Positions 6,593 to 13,135 of a DNA stretch of 13,136 nt are shown piece by piece. The position numbers and the translations under genes were made by a program. The notes beneath the pieces were generated by a model that worked only from the letters and a program-made list of their open reading frames with translations, ran no database searches and was not told the DNA's origin. This stretch comes from a bacterium (lineage in GTDB: Bacteria; Chloroflexota; Limnocylindria; Limnocylindrales; Limnocylindraceae), in the NCBI GenBank assembly GCA_009919365.1, contig RGBZ01000017.1, positions 1 through 13,136 of the forward strand. The letters run 5' to 3'. How positions within the stretch are numbered: position 1 is the stretch's first letter; every line of letters begins with the position of its first letter.

Positions 6593-7588
6593 CAGCGCAT
6601 AGAAGATGCGGTCAAGATCTTCGCGGACGAGGAGATATGCCGATCGCGTCACGCTTGCTCCAACCAACACCTCAGCGACTCCTCGATCGTGATACGAGAT
6701 GCCGTCGGCATACCCGATCGGCAGGGTGATGATCCTTGATTCACGCTCAGCGATGAATGCGGGTCCATACCCCACGCCATGACCCACGGGGAGGGTCGCG
6801 ATGCGCACGGGGCGTGCAGCAAGGCCGTATACACGTTCGATGCCGATCGTTGCCGCGGTCATCGTCGGTCGCAGCGCATTTGGCACGACGCCGAAGAGTG
6901 CGATGCCGACGCGCGCGACCTTCTGCGACTCGCCGATGGTGAGCAGTCCGCCTGAGCCGACCAGGTGCGCTTCGAGTTCTGGCACTTGGGTTGCAGCCTG
7001 CTCAAGCACCTCCTCCTGTAGGCGTGATCGATCAACGTTCTCGGCAGCAGTGAGGTGGCTCCAGATACTCCGCAGGGCAATGTTTGGGTTACCTCGTAGC
7101 GCTGCTACCTGCGCCGCGAGTTCGCTCGGCAAAATGCCGTCACGGCCGAGCCCGGTATCCACTTCAATGTCAACGCTGAGTGGCGATAGACCAGAGAGAT
7201 CTGCGTTGATGAGCTCGCGCACCACAGCGGGCGATGAAGCGGTAACGCCAATGCCCGTAGCAGCGGCGTCGCGCAGGTGCGCAGAGGCAACGCGCCAGAG
7301 AACACGTATTGGACCCGTGATCCCAGCGTCGCGTAGCTCTTGGGCCTCATCGAAGGTCGTAACAAGGATCGCACGTGCGCCAGCCGCCAAAGCCGCTCGC
7401 GCGATCGGGACGGCGCCAAGGCCGTACGCATCTGCCTTCAACACGACATCCAGGTGGCCGCCCGGAGGCAGCTTCGCCTTCAATGCGCGGACATTGGTTG
7501 CGATCGCGTCAAGCCGAACCTCAACCCAGGCATCACGTCCGAGCGCCGGCAGCCCGCCTGCCTGGATGCGTTCCGGAATCCCGCTCAT
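4982..7588 (-). CDS. alr: Run-on frame: alanine racemase N-domain joined to MutL-like protein
   Basis: One 868-codon frame. Residues 1-311 are alanine racemase, which interconverts L- and D-alanine for peptidoglycan. The PLP lysine is in VLKADAYGLG (Lys51), HVGSGG-type and RVGIALFG segments follow, the catalytic tyrosine is in GVGYGPAF (Tyr274), and IGYADG is at 291-296. After EVLVGAS the family match stops. The C-terminal beta domain (GRVxMDQ and on, about 70-80 residues) is gone. Residues 333-868 resemble the C-terminal part of MutL/GlmL-type ASKHA proteins joined to a beta-rich domain (see next entry). Alr is normally 370-380 residues. The missing domain completes the partner subunit's active site in the dimer, so racemase activity is doubtful. 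ATG 7588 overlaps the acpS stop (ATGA); the TGA overlaps the tsaE start (GTGA). Confidence 0.8.
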   Translation of the reverse strand: MSGIPERIQAGGLPALGRDAWVEVRLDAIATNVRALKAKLPPGGHLDVVLKADAYGLGAVPIARAALAAGARAILVTTFDEAQELRDAGITGPIRVLWRVASAHLRDAAATGIGVTASSPAVVRELINADLSGLSPLSVDIEVDTGLGRDGILPSELAAQVAALRGNPNIALRSIWSHLTAAENVDRSRLQEEVLEQAATQVPELEAHLVGSGGLLTIGESQKVARVGIALFGVVPNALRPTMTAATIGIERVYGLAARPVRIATLPVGHGVGYGPAFIAERESRIITLPIGYADGISYHDRGVAEVLVGASVTRSAYLLVREDLDRIFYALMSDAEPTRLLSSVTLPTGAKGSAVEQMLKSVAGVEASVEISTTLRGDPSSLGRAASRCAAALAVPVVILDIAHDAGRAAWAAPGAPGELLTIPEAALIPADASERRRRCDAVLRSIGERDRAAVADRLGDIADRPMSGRDDAGDQIRAAACADALRSLAEHSIDLGSSLDGAVAILTGELAAYLAAGAVPLAALAVLMPLGRTTVLLDGAGVFAALGTEQLNETTGADLARATVGQLLVPAGDLLVLVDHPGEAVSIRAGAEEHALHSDDVLVFDLMAGERVDVEVDMEGRLLSTALNGGLAGIAIVRGALSIGAVGVPDVARPAQVLPIAAPLELLPRSASATGGLGGRLLLGDEVTGSLYFSATEPDSRGWAAAHKAGILAVVSVSPETVLRARAVGIRGLVVGSLSDGEREALSASIDRRVAAGVAPAPFGLLILGGRRESDEWAAGLGKALAALHDSDVRLERHPAGLTTGSARGATERSGADTVVIGGPRAGSYGAWRGLADAHSSDPRGAVEINGELVALPLGDLQRLTA
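5536..5566. repeat. Perfect 13-bp inverted repeat inside a coding sequence
   Basis: The plus strand reads GCAACAGGCGGCC, a 5-nt spacer ACCAA, then the exact reverse complement GGCCGCCTGTTGC. The arms are GC-rich and could form a stable stem-loop in the mRNA. It encodes Ala675 to Leu684 of the run-on frame, in the glycine-rich linker between the MutL-like part and the C-terminal beta domain. No T-run follows on either side, so it is not a standard intrinsic terminator. Confidence 0.85.
6612..6655 (-). other. Alr/MutL-like junction, possible relic of the alr end
   Basis: The Alr match ends at about Ser312 (6653-6655). In a different minus-strand frame this stretch reads SKRDAIGISPRPRRS and then TGA (6612-6614). 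ISPRxxR is reminiscent of the ISPRVPR ending of many alanine racemases. This suggests that, as in rplM, the ancestral tail survives out of frame after an internal deletion. The match is short, so this is a hint only. Confidence 0.35.
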
Positions 7589-8124
7589 CCTTGGGACTTC
7601 CCTGCCGGCTCCGCCAGGAGAGCGAGCTCCTCACGTCGAAGCGCCTTGATGCGCTCAATGCGTGCGAGGAGCGCTGCTTCGGCAGCATCAAGGTCTTCCC
7701 CAATCTGCGGCGGGAAGAGATATCGGCCGCCAGCGGTTCGCACGGCGTAAGCGATCGCCACCGCATATTCCCGCTCGTGAGTGATGGAGAGCGCAATGTG
7801 CTGGATGCCCAACTGCGTCGCCCGTGCCGCAGCGCGGTCGTGGAGGCGAACGGACGGCTGCCCAGTTGGGAGCCGCTCAACCTCAATCTCTTGCCAACCG
7901 ATGCCGCGAACGCCGAGGCCGAGCACCTTGGAGACAGCCTCTTTCGCCGCCCATCGGCCAGCCATCGTCTCCGGGCGGCCACGAACGTACGAGCGCTCTG
8001 CGACGGTCAGAACTCGCAGTTCAAATCGCTCTGGATGGCGCAGCAGGACGTTCGCAATTCGTTCGACACGAATGATGTCAATGCCGATCTCCGGCGTGCT
8101 TGTGGCGTGCTCTCCCCCGTCCAT
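7585..8124 (-). CDS. acpS: Holo-[acyl-carrier-protein] synthase with C-terminal extension
   Basis: AcpS transfers the 4'-phosphopantetheine arm from CoA to the serine of acyl carrier protein. Family motifs are clear: PEIGIDIIRVERI (Asp16, Mg2+ ligand), FELRVLTVAERSYV, GRWAAKEAVSKVLG (Glu62, Mg2+ ligand) and SITHEREYAVA. The core ends near residue 130, the usual size. Another 49 residues (131-179), charged and probably helical (IGEDLDAAEAALLARIERIK...), form an extension I do not recognise. I chose ATG 8124, which overlaps the glmS stop by one base (TGATG); a GTG codon directly before it at 8127 would add one residue. Its end overlaps the alr start as ATGA. The acpS-alr arrangement is common in Gram-positive and related bacteria; NnrD, often between them, is missing. 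Confidence 0.92.
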   Translation of the reverse strand: MDGGEHATSTPEIGIDIIRVERIANVLLRHPERFELRVLTVAERSYVRGRPETMAGRWAAKEAVSKVLGLGVRGIGWQEIEVERLPTGQPSVRLHDRAAARATQLGIQHIALSITHEREYAVAIAYAVRTAGGRYLFPPQIGEDLDAAEAALLARIERIKALRREELALLAEPAGKSQG

Positions 8125-9947
8125 CACTCGACGGTGACAGACTTCGCCAGGTTCTTCGGCTGATCAATATCGGCGCCAGCCAGAAGTGCCATTTCGTACG
8201 AGAATCGCTGCAGCGGAATCGTCGCAATGAGCGCGGCAATCTCTGGGCGCGCGGCGGGAACCACGACGGCATCCGTCGCGAAGCTTGACCATTCATCAAC
8301 CCCAGAAACAATCGCGATTACTGGTGCTGAGCGGGCACGCGACTCCATGAGATTGCTCAGTAGCTTCGGAAGCACTGGTGAGTTCAGCACCACTGCCACC
8401 ACCGGATGATCGGCGCCAAGGAGGCTGATCGGACCATGTTTCATCTCACCCGCCGCAATCCCCTCGGCGTGGATATAGGCAAGCTCCTTCAGCTTTAGGG
8501 CCCCCTCAAACGCGGTAGCGATCCCTGCTCCACGGCTGACGAACATGAAGCCGCTTGCGCTGAAATACTTCTTGGCGATTGCTGGCAGTGCGTCTGACGA
8601 ATCAAGTGCAGCCGAGGCCATCGCAGGGATCGTGAGTAGCTCAGTCGACCACGATTTCAGTTCCTCTGCGGTCAGCGCTCCCGCACGCCGCGCCATGTCC
8701 AGCGTGACAAGAAGCGTCACAAGCGCCTGCGAGGTGTAGCTCTTCGTTGCAGCAACCGAAATCTCTGTGCCGGCCTGCAGCAAGACAACCGCATCAGCTT
8801 CTCGCGTCAACGATGAGCCCGCGGCGTTCACAATCGCGAGCACCGTCGCTCCAGCCGCCTTCGAAATTCGGACGGCACCAAGGGTGTCAGCCGTCTCCCC
8901 CGATTGGGAGACAGCAATCACCAGGCTTGATGGACCGAGGGCTGGCGGGTCGTATCGGAACTCACTCGCAACGGTCACACGCACAGGTACGCGCAAGAGA
9001 CGCTCAGCGAGCGTGGCCGCCGTGAGTGATGCGTAGTAGGCCGATCCGCAGGCAACGATCTCAATCGAACGCGCCGCGGTAAGTGCGGGTGCGATCGCAT
9101 CAAGTTCACTGATCGCCACCCCGTCAACCGACACCCGTCCCAGCATCGCGGCGGAGAGCGCACGAGGTTGCTCATCCATCTCCTTGCGCATGAAGTGGTC
9201 GTACCCCTCTTTGCGTGCTGCGGCACCATCCCAGCTGATCGTCTCAATCTTTGGCGCGAATGTTGTTCCTGCTGCGTCGTAGAGAGTGATTCCGCCGCGC
9301 TGCAAGTCGGCGAGGTCGCCGTCGCGCAAGAAGACAATCTTGTTGGTGTGCTCAAGGATCGCAACAGGGTCAGAGGCAAGGAACTGTTCCCCCTCCCCAA
9401 TACCGACCACAAGCGGTGCCTCGCGGCGAGCGGCAACGATCCGACCTGGCTCACCGCGGTGCATCACGACAAGCGCCCACTGCCCGTGCAGCCGAGGAAG
9501 CACGGCCGCTACCGCAAGGCGAATGTCGCCCTCGTAGGCGTCCTCAATCAGGTGGGCAATGACTTCGGTGTCAACGTCGCTCGACAGGGTGTGCCCCTTC
9601 GCTGTCAGTTCCCGCTGGAGCTCGGCGTAGTTCTCAATGATCCCGTTGTGAATAATGGCGATCTCGCCGTGCTCATCCATGTGGGGGTGGGCGTTCAGGT
9701 CGGTTGGCGCGCCATGGGTGGCCCACCGCGTGTGGGCGATTCCAGCGATCGAGCCGGTTGGCAGTTCGTCAAGGACGCCTTCGAGATTTGCGAGGCGGCC
9801 TGCCCGCTTGCGCATCGAGATCTCGCCACCTGTGGCCGCAACGGCGATCCCTGCAGAGTCATAACCGCGGTATTCGAGCAGACGCAGCCCCTCGATCAAC
9901 GTCGTTGAGACGTCGCGTGAACCGATGTAGCCGACGATCCCGCACAT
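8124..9947 (-). CDS. glmS: Glutamine--fructose-6-phosphate aminotransferase (isomerizing)
   Basis: GlmS makes glucosamine-6-phosphate from fructose-6-phosphate and glutamine, the committed step of amino-sugar synthesis. At 607 residues it is full length. The N-terminal glutaminase domain begins MCGIVGYIG, with Cys2 as the nucleophile after Met removal, and includes HTRWATHG and NGIIENY. Two SIS domains follow, with CGSAYYAS (300-307), SQSGETADT (347-355), GTEISVAATKSYTSQ (393-407), Glu488 in LKLKELAYIHAEG and His504 in EMKHGP. The C-terminus ends DIDQPKNLAKSVTVE, the sugar-binding signature tail. ATG start; no clear Shine-Dalgarno in the 9 nt after glmM, so coupling to glmM is likely. No glmS ribozyme can occupy this short gap. 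Confidence 0.98.
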   Translation of the reverse strand: MCGIVGYIGSRDVSTTLIEGLRLLEYRGYDSAGIAVAATGGEISMRKRAGRLANLEGVLDELPTGSIAGIAHTRWATHGAPTDLNAHPHMDEHGEIAIIHNGIIENYAELQRELTAKGHTLSSDVDTEVIAHLIEDAYEGDIRLAVAAVLPRLHGQWALVVMHRGEPGRIVAARREAPLVVGIGEGEQFLASDPVAILEHTNKIVFLRDGDLADLQRGGITLYDAAGTTFAPKIETISWDGAAARKEGYDHFMRKEMDEQPRALSAAMLGRVSVDGVAISELDAIAPALTAARSIEIVACGSAYYASLTAATLAERLLRVPVRVTVASEFRYDPPALGPSSLVIAVSQSGETADTLGAVRISKAAGATVLAIVNAAGSSLTREADAVVLLQAGTEISVAATKSYTSQALVTLLVTLDMARRAGALTAEELKSWSTELLTIPAMASAALDSSDALPAIAKKYFSASGFMFVSRGAGIATAFEGALKLKELAYIHAEGIAAGEMKHGPISLLGADHPVVAVVLNSPVLPKLLSNLMESRARSAPVIAIVSGVDEWSSFATDAVVVPAARPEIAALIATIPLQRFSYEMALLAGADIDQPKNLAKSVTVE

Positions 9948-9956
9948 GGGGCTAGT

Positions 9957-11303
9957 CTACCGCCCGCGTACGAGGCTCGCGGCGACCTCCAGCAGGTGCT
10001 CAACGGCTGTGGTGACCGCTGCGTGATCGGGGCCCTCGCCCATCACGCGGAGCAGGGGCTCGGTCCCAGAGAGGCGCACAAGGACACGCCCGCCTGTCTG
10101 TGCGAGTGCCACCTCAGCCTGGCGAATAGCGTTCTGAAGTTCAGGCTCTGCGAGCAGTCGCTCCCCATCGCCTGGGGTTACCGGCACAGTTCGCTGGAGC
10201 TGCGGGTCGAGTGGAATGGCGTCTGCCATCTCCCCAACGGGGATCCCCGCGCGGGCCACAAGTCCGAGCACGGTAATCGCACTGAGGAGGCCGTCGCCGG
10301 TCGGCGAGAGCTCTGTGAAGAGAAGGTGGCCACTCTTCTCGCCACCGAAGCCACCCTGGCCAGCAGCGAGTCGCTCAGCGATGTATCGATCTCCGACGGG
10401 GGTGCGCTCCAGTTTGATCCCGTGGGCGGCAAGGTGGCGCTCTACGCCGCTGTTGGTTAGCACCGTGGCCACGGCAAGCTCCGACCCGACAACCCTTCGC
10501 GCCTTTCGATCTAAGGCGACAAGGGCAATCAACACGTCGCCGTCAATTGCTCTCCCGTTCGCATCCACGACCACACAGCGATCTGCATCACCATCAAGCG
10601 CAATGCCCAGGTCGGCGCTGAACGCGCGGACCTGCTCGCCCAGGGCCGCGGGATCGGTAGCGCCAACGCCGTCATTGATCACGCCGCCACCCATTGCGAA
10701 CGGCAATACCGTGGCACCTGTGGCGGCGAGCGCTGCGACGGCGAATGGCGAGGCTGCTCCATGCGCTGCATCCACGACCACACGCAGTCCAGCAGCGTCC
10801 ACAGTTTGCGCAAGCGAGGCCAATGTCCGCTCGTAGCGCACTCGATACTCGTCCGCTTCAGTTCCGCGTCCTGCCGAAGGGGCTACCAGATGCACGCCCG
10901 CTGCCAGAGCGCCTTCCATAGCCGCCTCAAGCGCTCGCTCCTGAGCGTCAGGAATCTTGCGCCCGTCACGTGCGAGCACCTTCAAGCCGTTGTACTCCAC
11001 TGGGTTATGTGAGGCGGTGATAACCACGCCGCATGCGGCACGTGGTTCACCAGCCACGAGCGAGGCGAGTCCTGGAGTTGGAATGATGCCGACATCAACG
11101 ACAGTGCCGCCATGCGCCTCGATAGCACCGGCCAAAGCGCTCGCCAACTCGGGGCCGCTCGGACGCGTGTCGCGACCTACCAGCACCAGCCCTTTAGGGT
11201 GCTGCAACATCAGGGCAACGCCCAACGCGGCGGCGATTTCAACGGTCAGTGTTTCGCCAGCGATCCCGCGGATCCCATCGGTGCCGAAGCGAACCGTGGT
11301 CAC
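9957..11303 (-). CDS. glmM: Phosphoglucosamine mutase
   Basis: GlmM interconverts glucosamine-6-phosphate and glucosamine-1-phosphate in the cytosol, the second step to UDP-GlcNAc. The 448-residue product has normal family length and all key motifs. RFGTDGIRG is at residues 5-13, and the phosphoserine loop TASHNP at 96-101 has Ser98 as the phosphorylated residue. The metal loop DGDADR is at 237-242, the sugar-binding GEKSGH at 321-326 and the phosphate-binding RLSGTEPLLRVM at 410-421. The start is GTG at 11303, with AGGAA 4 nt upstream. It is followed 9 nt later by glmS, which supplies its substrate. The acetyltransferase/uridylyltransferase GlmU is not in the window. Confidence 0.97.
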   Translation of the reverse strand: MTTVRFGTDGIRGIAGETLTVEIAAALGVALMLQHPKGLVLVGRDTRPSGPELASALAGAIEAHGGTVVDVGIIPTPGLASLVAGEPRAACGVVITASHNPVEYNGLKVLARDGRKIPDAQERALEAAMEGALAAGVHLVAPSAGRGTEADEYRVRYERTLASLAQTVDAAGLRVVVDAAHGAASPFAVAALAATGATVLPFAMGGGVINDGVGATDPAALGEQVRAFSADLGIALDGDADRCVVVDANGRAIDGDVLIALVALDRKARRVVGSELAVATVLTNSGVERHLAAHGIKLERTPVGDRYIAERLAAGQGGFGGEKSGHLLFTELSPTGDGLLSAITVLGLVARAGIPVGEMADAIPLDPQLQRTVPVTPGDGERLLAEPELQNAIRQAEVALAQTGGRVLVRLSGTEPLLRVMGEGPDHAAVTTAVEHLLEVAASLVRGR

Positions 11304-11321
11304 GGCGTTCCTGGCGCTAGA

Positions 11322-11720
11322 TCAGCGCTTGGTGAACTGCTTCGCCTTGCGTGCGCGTCGGAGACCGTACTTCTTGCGCTCCTTGGCGCGCGGGTCGCGC
11401 GTGAGGAATCCGGCCTGGCGGAGTGGAAGTCGATACGCCTCTGGATCGGCGGAGAGGAGTGCGCGTGAGATACCGTGGCGGATTGCGCCAGCCTGGCCGG
11501 AGATACCACCACCCTCCACCTTCACCATCGCGTTGAAACGACCCTCGGTGCCGGTGACTCGGTATGGTGCGAAGACCTCGGACTGCGGAACGGCACCACC
11601 AAAGTGCTGCTCGTAGGTGCGCCCGTTGATGACGATCTGGCCCTCACCGGCGACGAGGCGAACGCGTGCAATGGAGGTCTTGCGTCGACCAGTTCCCTGG
11701 TAGTACGGCAAACTGGCCAC
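11322..11720 (-). CDS. rpsI: 30S ribosomal protein S9
   Basis: S9 lies in the head of the small subunit, with a C-terminal tail reaching the P-site tRNA. From GTG at 11720 the product is 132 residues (E. coli S9 is 130). It shows [17 protein letters not shown], the [14 protein letters not shown] segment, [21 protein letters not shown] and the basic tail [16 protein letters not shown], whose last Lys-Arg is the conserved tRNA-contacting end. I chose GTG 11720 because AAGGAG stands 6 nt upstream and the length fits. GTG 11741, which overlaps the out-of-frame L13 stop, would add seven residues and has no good ribosome site. S9 itself looks intact, whatever happened to rplM. glmM follows after 18 nt. 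Confidence 0.93.
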   Translation of the reverse strand: MASLPYYQGTGRRKTSIARVRLVAGEGQIVINGRTYEQHFGGAVPQSEVFAPYRVTGTEGRFNAMVKVEGGGISGQAGAIRHGISRALLSADPEAYRLPLRQAGFLTRDPRAKERKKYGLRRARKAKQFTKR

Positions 11721-12050
11721 GCTCTTCTCCTTCGGGCTCACGCGAGGGGCTCCGGCTTCTGTGGAGCGTGCGGATGATCCGCATCGGCATCGGTAACCGC
11801 CTGGCTGACCGGAGTGTGAGTGGTACTTCTTCGAAAGAAGTCGGTCGCCAGTGACGACCAGCTTCGCCGAGTTGATGACGATCACGAAGTCGCCGGAATC
11901 GAGGTGGTCAGCAAAGGTTGGCTTCCCCTTCCCCATCAGCGTTGAGGCCACCTTCGTTGCGAGTCGCCCAAGGGTCTGACCCTCGGCATCGATCACGAAC
12001 CAGCGGCGCTCGATTTCAGCGGCGCGAGGTGTCCAGGTCTTCGTGTTCAT
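11322..12050 (-). CDS. Run-on reading frame: truncated L13 joined in frame to S9
   Basis: As sequenced, this is one uninterrupted 242-codon frame. Residues 1-87 are the N-terminal 60% of ribosomal protein L13: [18 protein letters not shown], then [20 protein letters not shown] and [14 protein letters not shown]. Residues 88-113 match nothing, and residues 114 onward are complete S9. The break comes exactly where L13 should continue with the segment ending in KLKVYAG. The true L13 tail lies just beyond, in another frame (see the rplM entry). A natural L13-S9 fusion is not known to me, and the filler residues 88-113 are just the out-of-frame reading of the L13 tail plus the S9 leader. I therefore treat the long frame as a product of a deletion, with S9 probably made from its own start. 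Confidence 0.6.
   Translation of the reverse strand: MNTKTWTPRAAEIERRWFVIDAEGQTLGRLATKVASTLMGKGKPTFADHLDSGDFVIVINSAKLVVTGDRLLSKKYHSHSGQPGGYRCRCGSSARSTEAGAPRVSPKEKSVASLPYYQGTGRRKTSIARVRLVAGEGQIVINGRTYEQHFGGAVPQSEVFAPYRVTGTEGRFNAMVKVEGGGISGQAGAIRHGISRALLSADPEAYRLPLRQAGFLTRDPRAKERKKYGLRRARKAKQFTKR
11727..11732 (-). promoter_or_regulatory. Ribosome binding site of rpsI
   Basis: On the minus strand AAGGAG is followed by 6 nt and GTG (11718-11720). It supports independent initiation of S9 downstream of the original L13 stop at 11738-11740, rather than synthesis only as an L13-S9 fusion. Confidence 0.65.
11738..12050 (-). pseudogene. rplM: 50S ribosomal protein L13, internal deletion with frameshift
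   Basis: L13 is an early-assembly large-subunit protein of about 142-150 residues. Here the frame is normal from the ATG at 12050 to Arg87 (codon 11790-11792). About 40 residues are then missing, corresponding to E. coli L13 residues about 86-125, which include the KGMLP region. The remaining tail is found one base out of frame as [17 protein letters not shown] followed by TGA at 11738-11740. This matches the usual L13 ending (GPDHPHAAQKPEPL-like). The net loss is about 120 nt and not a multiple of three. Either the gene is truly broken, with another copy elsewhere, or the consensus has lost bases here. Loss of the only L13 is hard to reconcile with a free-living cell, so an assembly or sequencing deletion is a serious possibility. 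Confidence 0.75.
11780..11796 (-). other. Deletion junction inside rplM
   Basis: The switch from L13 frame to out-of-frame L13 tail falls within this stretch. On the minus strand it reads as a tandem six-base repeat, CGATGC twice, immediately after the codons for Gly-Gly-Tyr. A short direct repeat at the breakpoint is compatible with slippage or mis-joining, but the exact breakpoint cannot be placed without an intact homologue. Confidence 0.55.
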
Positions 12051-12055
12051 CTGAT

Positions 12056-12061
12056 CCTCCT
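12056..12061 (-). promoter_or_regulatory. Strong ribosome binding site of rplM
   Basis: On the minus strand AGGAGG lies 5 nt before the rplM ATG and overlaps the TAG stop of rplQ. It is the best Shine-Dalgarno sequence in the window and fixes the L13 start at 12050. Confidence 0.8.
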
Positions 12062-12416
12062 AGATCAATTCAAGCTGCACAAGCGGCGCCGAGTCACCCT
12101 GGCGAATGCCAATCTTGGTGATGCGGCAGTAGCCCGACGTGCGGTTCGCATACTTCGGAACGATCTCATCAAAGAGTTTCTCAACGACGAGCGGCTCCTC
12201 TGGGAGGGCTGCAATCACGGCGCGTCGGGCCGAAAGCCCACCCTTCTTGGCGAGCGTAATGATCTGCTCAACCTGGGGGCGAATCTCCTTCGCCTTGGCT
12301 TCGGTCGTCTGAATACGCTCGTAGCGCAGCACCGACACGATTAGGTTCTTATACAGCGCGAGGCGAGGCCCCTGCTTGCGGGAGAGCTTCCGTCCGCCAA
12401 TCGCGTGCGAGGTCAT
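12060..12416 (-). CDS. rplQ: 50S ribosomal protein L17
   Basis: L17 is a 23S rRNA-binding protein of the large subunit near the tunnel exit. The 118-residue product has the usual bacterial length. It aligns by eye along its whole length: a basic N-terminus (RKLSRKQGPRLALYKNL), ERIQTTEAKAKEIRPQVEQIITLAK, LFDEIVPKYANRTSGYCRI and the closing GDSAPLVQLELI. ATG start, TAG stop. Its start overlaps the rpoA stop by one base and it precedes rplM by 9 nt. Placement after rpoA is the standard end of the alpha operon. The truA gene often found after rplQ in other bacteria is absent here. Confidence 0.97.
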   Translation of the reverse strand: MTSHAIGGRKLSRKQGPRLALYKNLIVSVLRYERIQTTEAKAKEIRPQVEQIITLAKKGGLSARRAVIAALPEEPLVVEKLFDEIVPKYANRTSGYCRITKIGIRQGDSAPLVQLELI

Positions 12417-13135
12417 TAGGCCTTCTCCTCGTCATCGGCGTCGCTCTCATCTTCGTCGAAGATGGCGTCGGCAGGGATGGTGCTCTCGGGCACATCAAAG
12501 CCGCGCTCAACAAGCTTCTCCCGAACCTCGTTGAGGCTCTTCTGGCCGAAGTTGCGCAACTTCAGGAGCTCCATCTCGCCGCCATCAAGGGCGGTGAGAA
12601 GCTGGCGAACCTTGAGGATGCCTGCGCGCTTCAGTGCGTTATAGGCGCGCATCGGGAGATCTAGGTCTTCAATGGAAAGATCAAGAAGGTTGCCGCCGGC
12701 CTCCGCCGCTGGCGCTGCCACTGGAGCCTCGCCGAGACCTGAGAAGGCGGTGAACTGGCCGACAAGGATTGCCGCCGCCTTGCGAACCGCTGCCTCTGGC
12801 GTGATCGTGCCGTCGGTCTCGATCTCAAGGATGAGCTTCTCACGGTCGACGTCCTGGCCGACGCGAGTGTTCTCAACGGTGAAGTTGACCTTGCGAACTG
12901 GGGTGAAGATCGCGTCAACGCTCATCACGCCGCGTGGTCGCACTTCGCCCTCAGGGTCGGCATCAACGCGGTCCGAGGAGACGTAGCCGACGCCGGTCTC
13001 AACAACAAGGGTGGCCTCGATGGCCGCCTTGTCGGAGTCGAGTGTCGCAAGAACGAGCTCTGGGTTGACGATCTCGATCTGGCCGTTCGGTTTGATGTCG
13101 CCAGCGGTGACCGGGCCTGCCCCCTTCTTCGAAAG
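12416..13135 (-). CDS. rpoA: DNA-directed RNA polymerase subunit alpha, 3' part
   Basis: The alpha subunit scaffolds RNA polymerase assembly through its N-terminal domain and contacts UP elements and activators through its C-terminal domain. The start lies beyond the right edge; 239 codons are visible. The visible part opens with LSKKGAGPVTAGDI, matching the NTD insert region (E. coli has GPVTAADI), and continues through DREKLILEIETDGTITPEAA and the helix that ends the NTD. An alanine/proline-rich linker follows, then the CTD with DLDLPMRAYNALKRAGI and LLKLRNFGQKSLNEVREKL, the helix-hairpin-helix that binds DNA and activators. The tail is acidic (DEDESDADDEEKA). The TAA stop overlaps the rplQ ATG by one base (TAATG), so the two are probably translationally coupled. 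Identity is close to certain. Confidence 0.97.
   Translation of the reverse strand, partial: LSKKGAGPVTAGDIKPNGQIEIVNPELVLATLDSDKAAIEATLVVETGVGYVSSDRVDADPEGEVRPRGVMSVDAIFTPVRKVNFTVENTRVGQDVDREKLILEIETDGTITPEAAVRKAAAILVGQFTAFSGLGEAPVAAPAAEAGGNLLDLSIEDLDLPMRAYNALKRAGILKVRQLLTALDGGEMELLKLRNFGQKSLNEVREKLVERGFDVPESTIPADAIFDEDESDADDEEKA

Noticed and set aside
6801..7649. Long plus-strand open frame (282 codons) opposite alr
   Set aside because: It is antisense to clear Alr motifs, is rich in Arg, Ser, Ala and Pro with no recognisable domain, and is the kind of frame GC-rich genes leave on the opposite strand. The same holds for plus-strand frames at 7375-8163, 2597-3433, 9168-9908, 10216-10836 and 10957-11616.
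9948..9956. Possible glmS ribozyme or leader control before glmS
   Set aside because: Only 9 nt separate glmM and glmS, far too few for the ribozyme, and no such fold can be placed without using coding sequence.
11825..11841. Small inverted repeat, 7-bp arms with a 3-nt loop, in rplM
   Set aside because: It is AT/GC mixed, short and codes for a normal stretch of L13 (LSKKY). It lies about 30 nt from the deletion junction, so a causal link is not supported.
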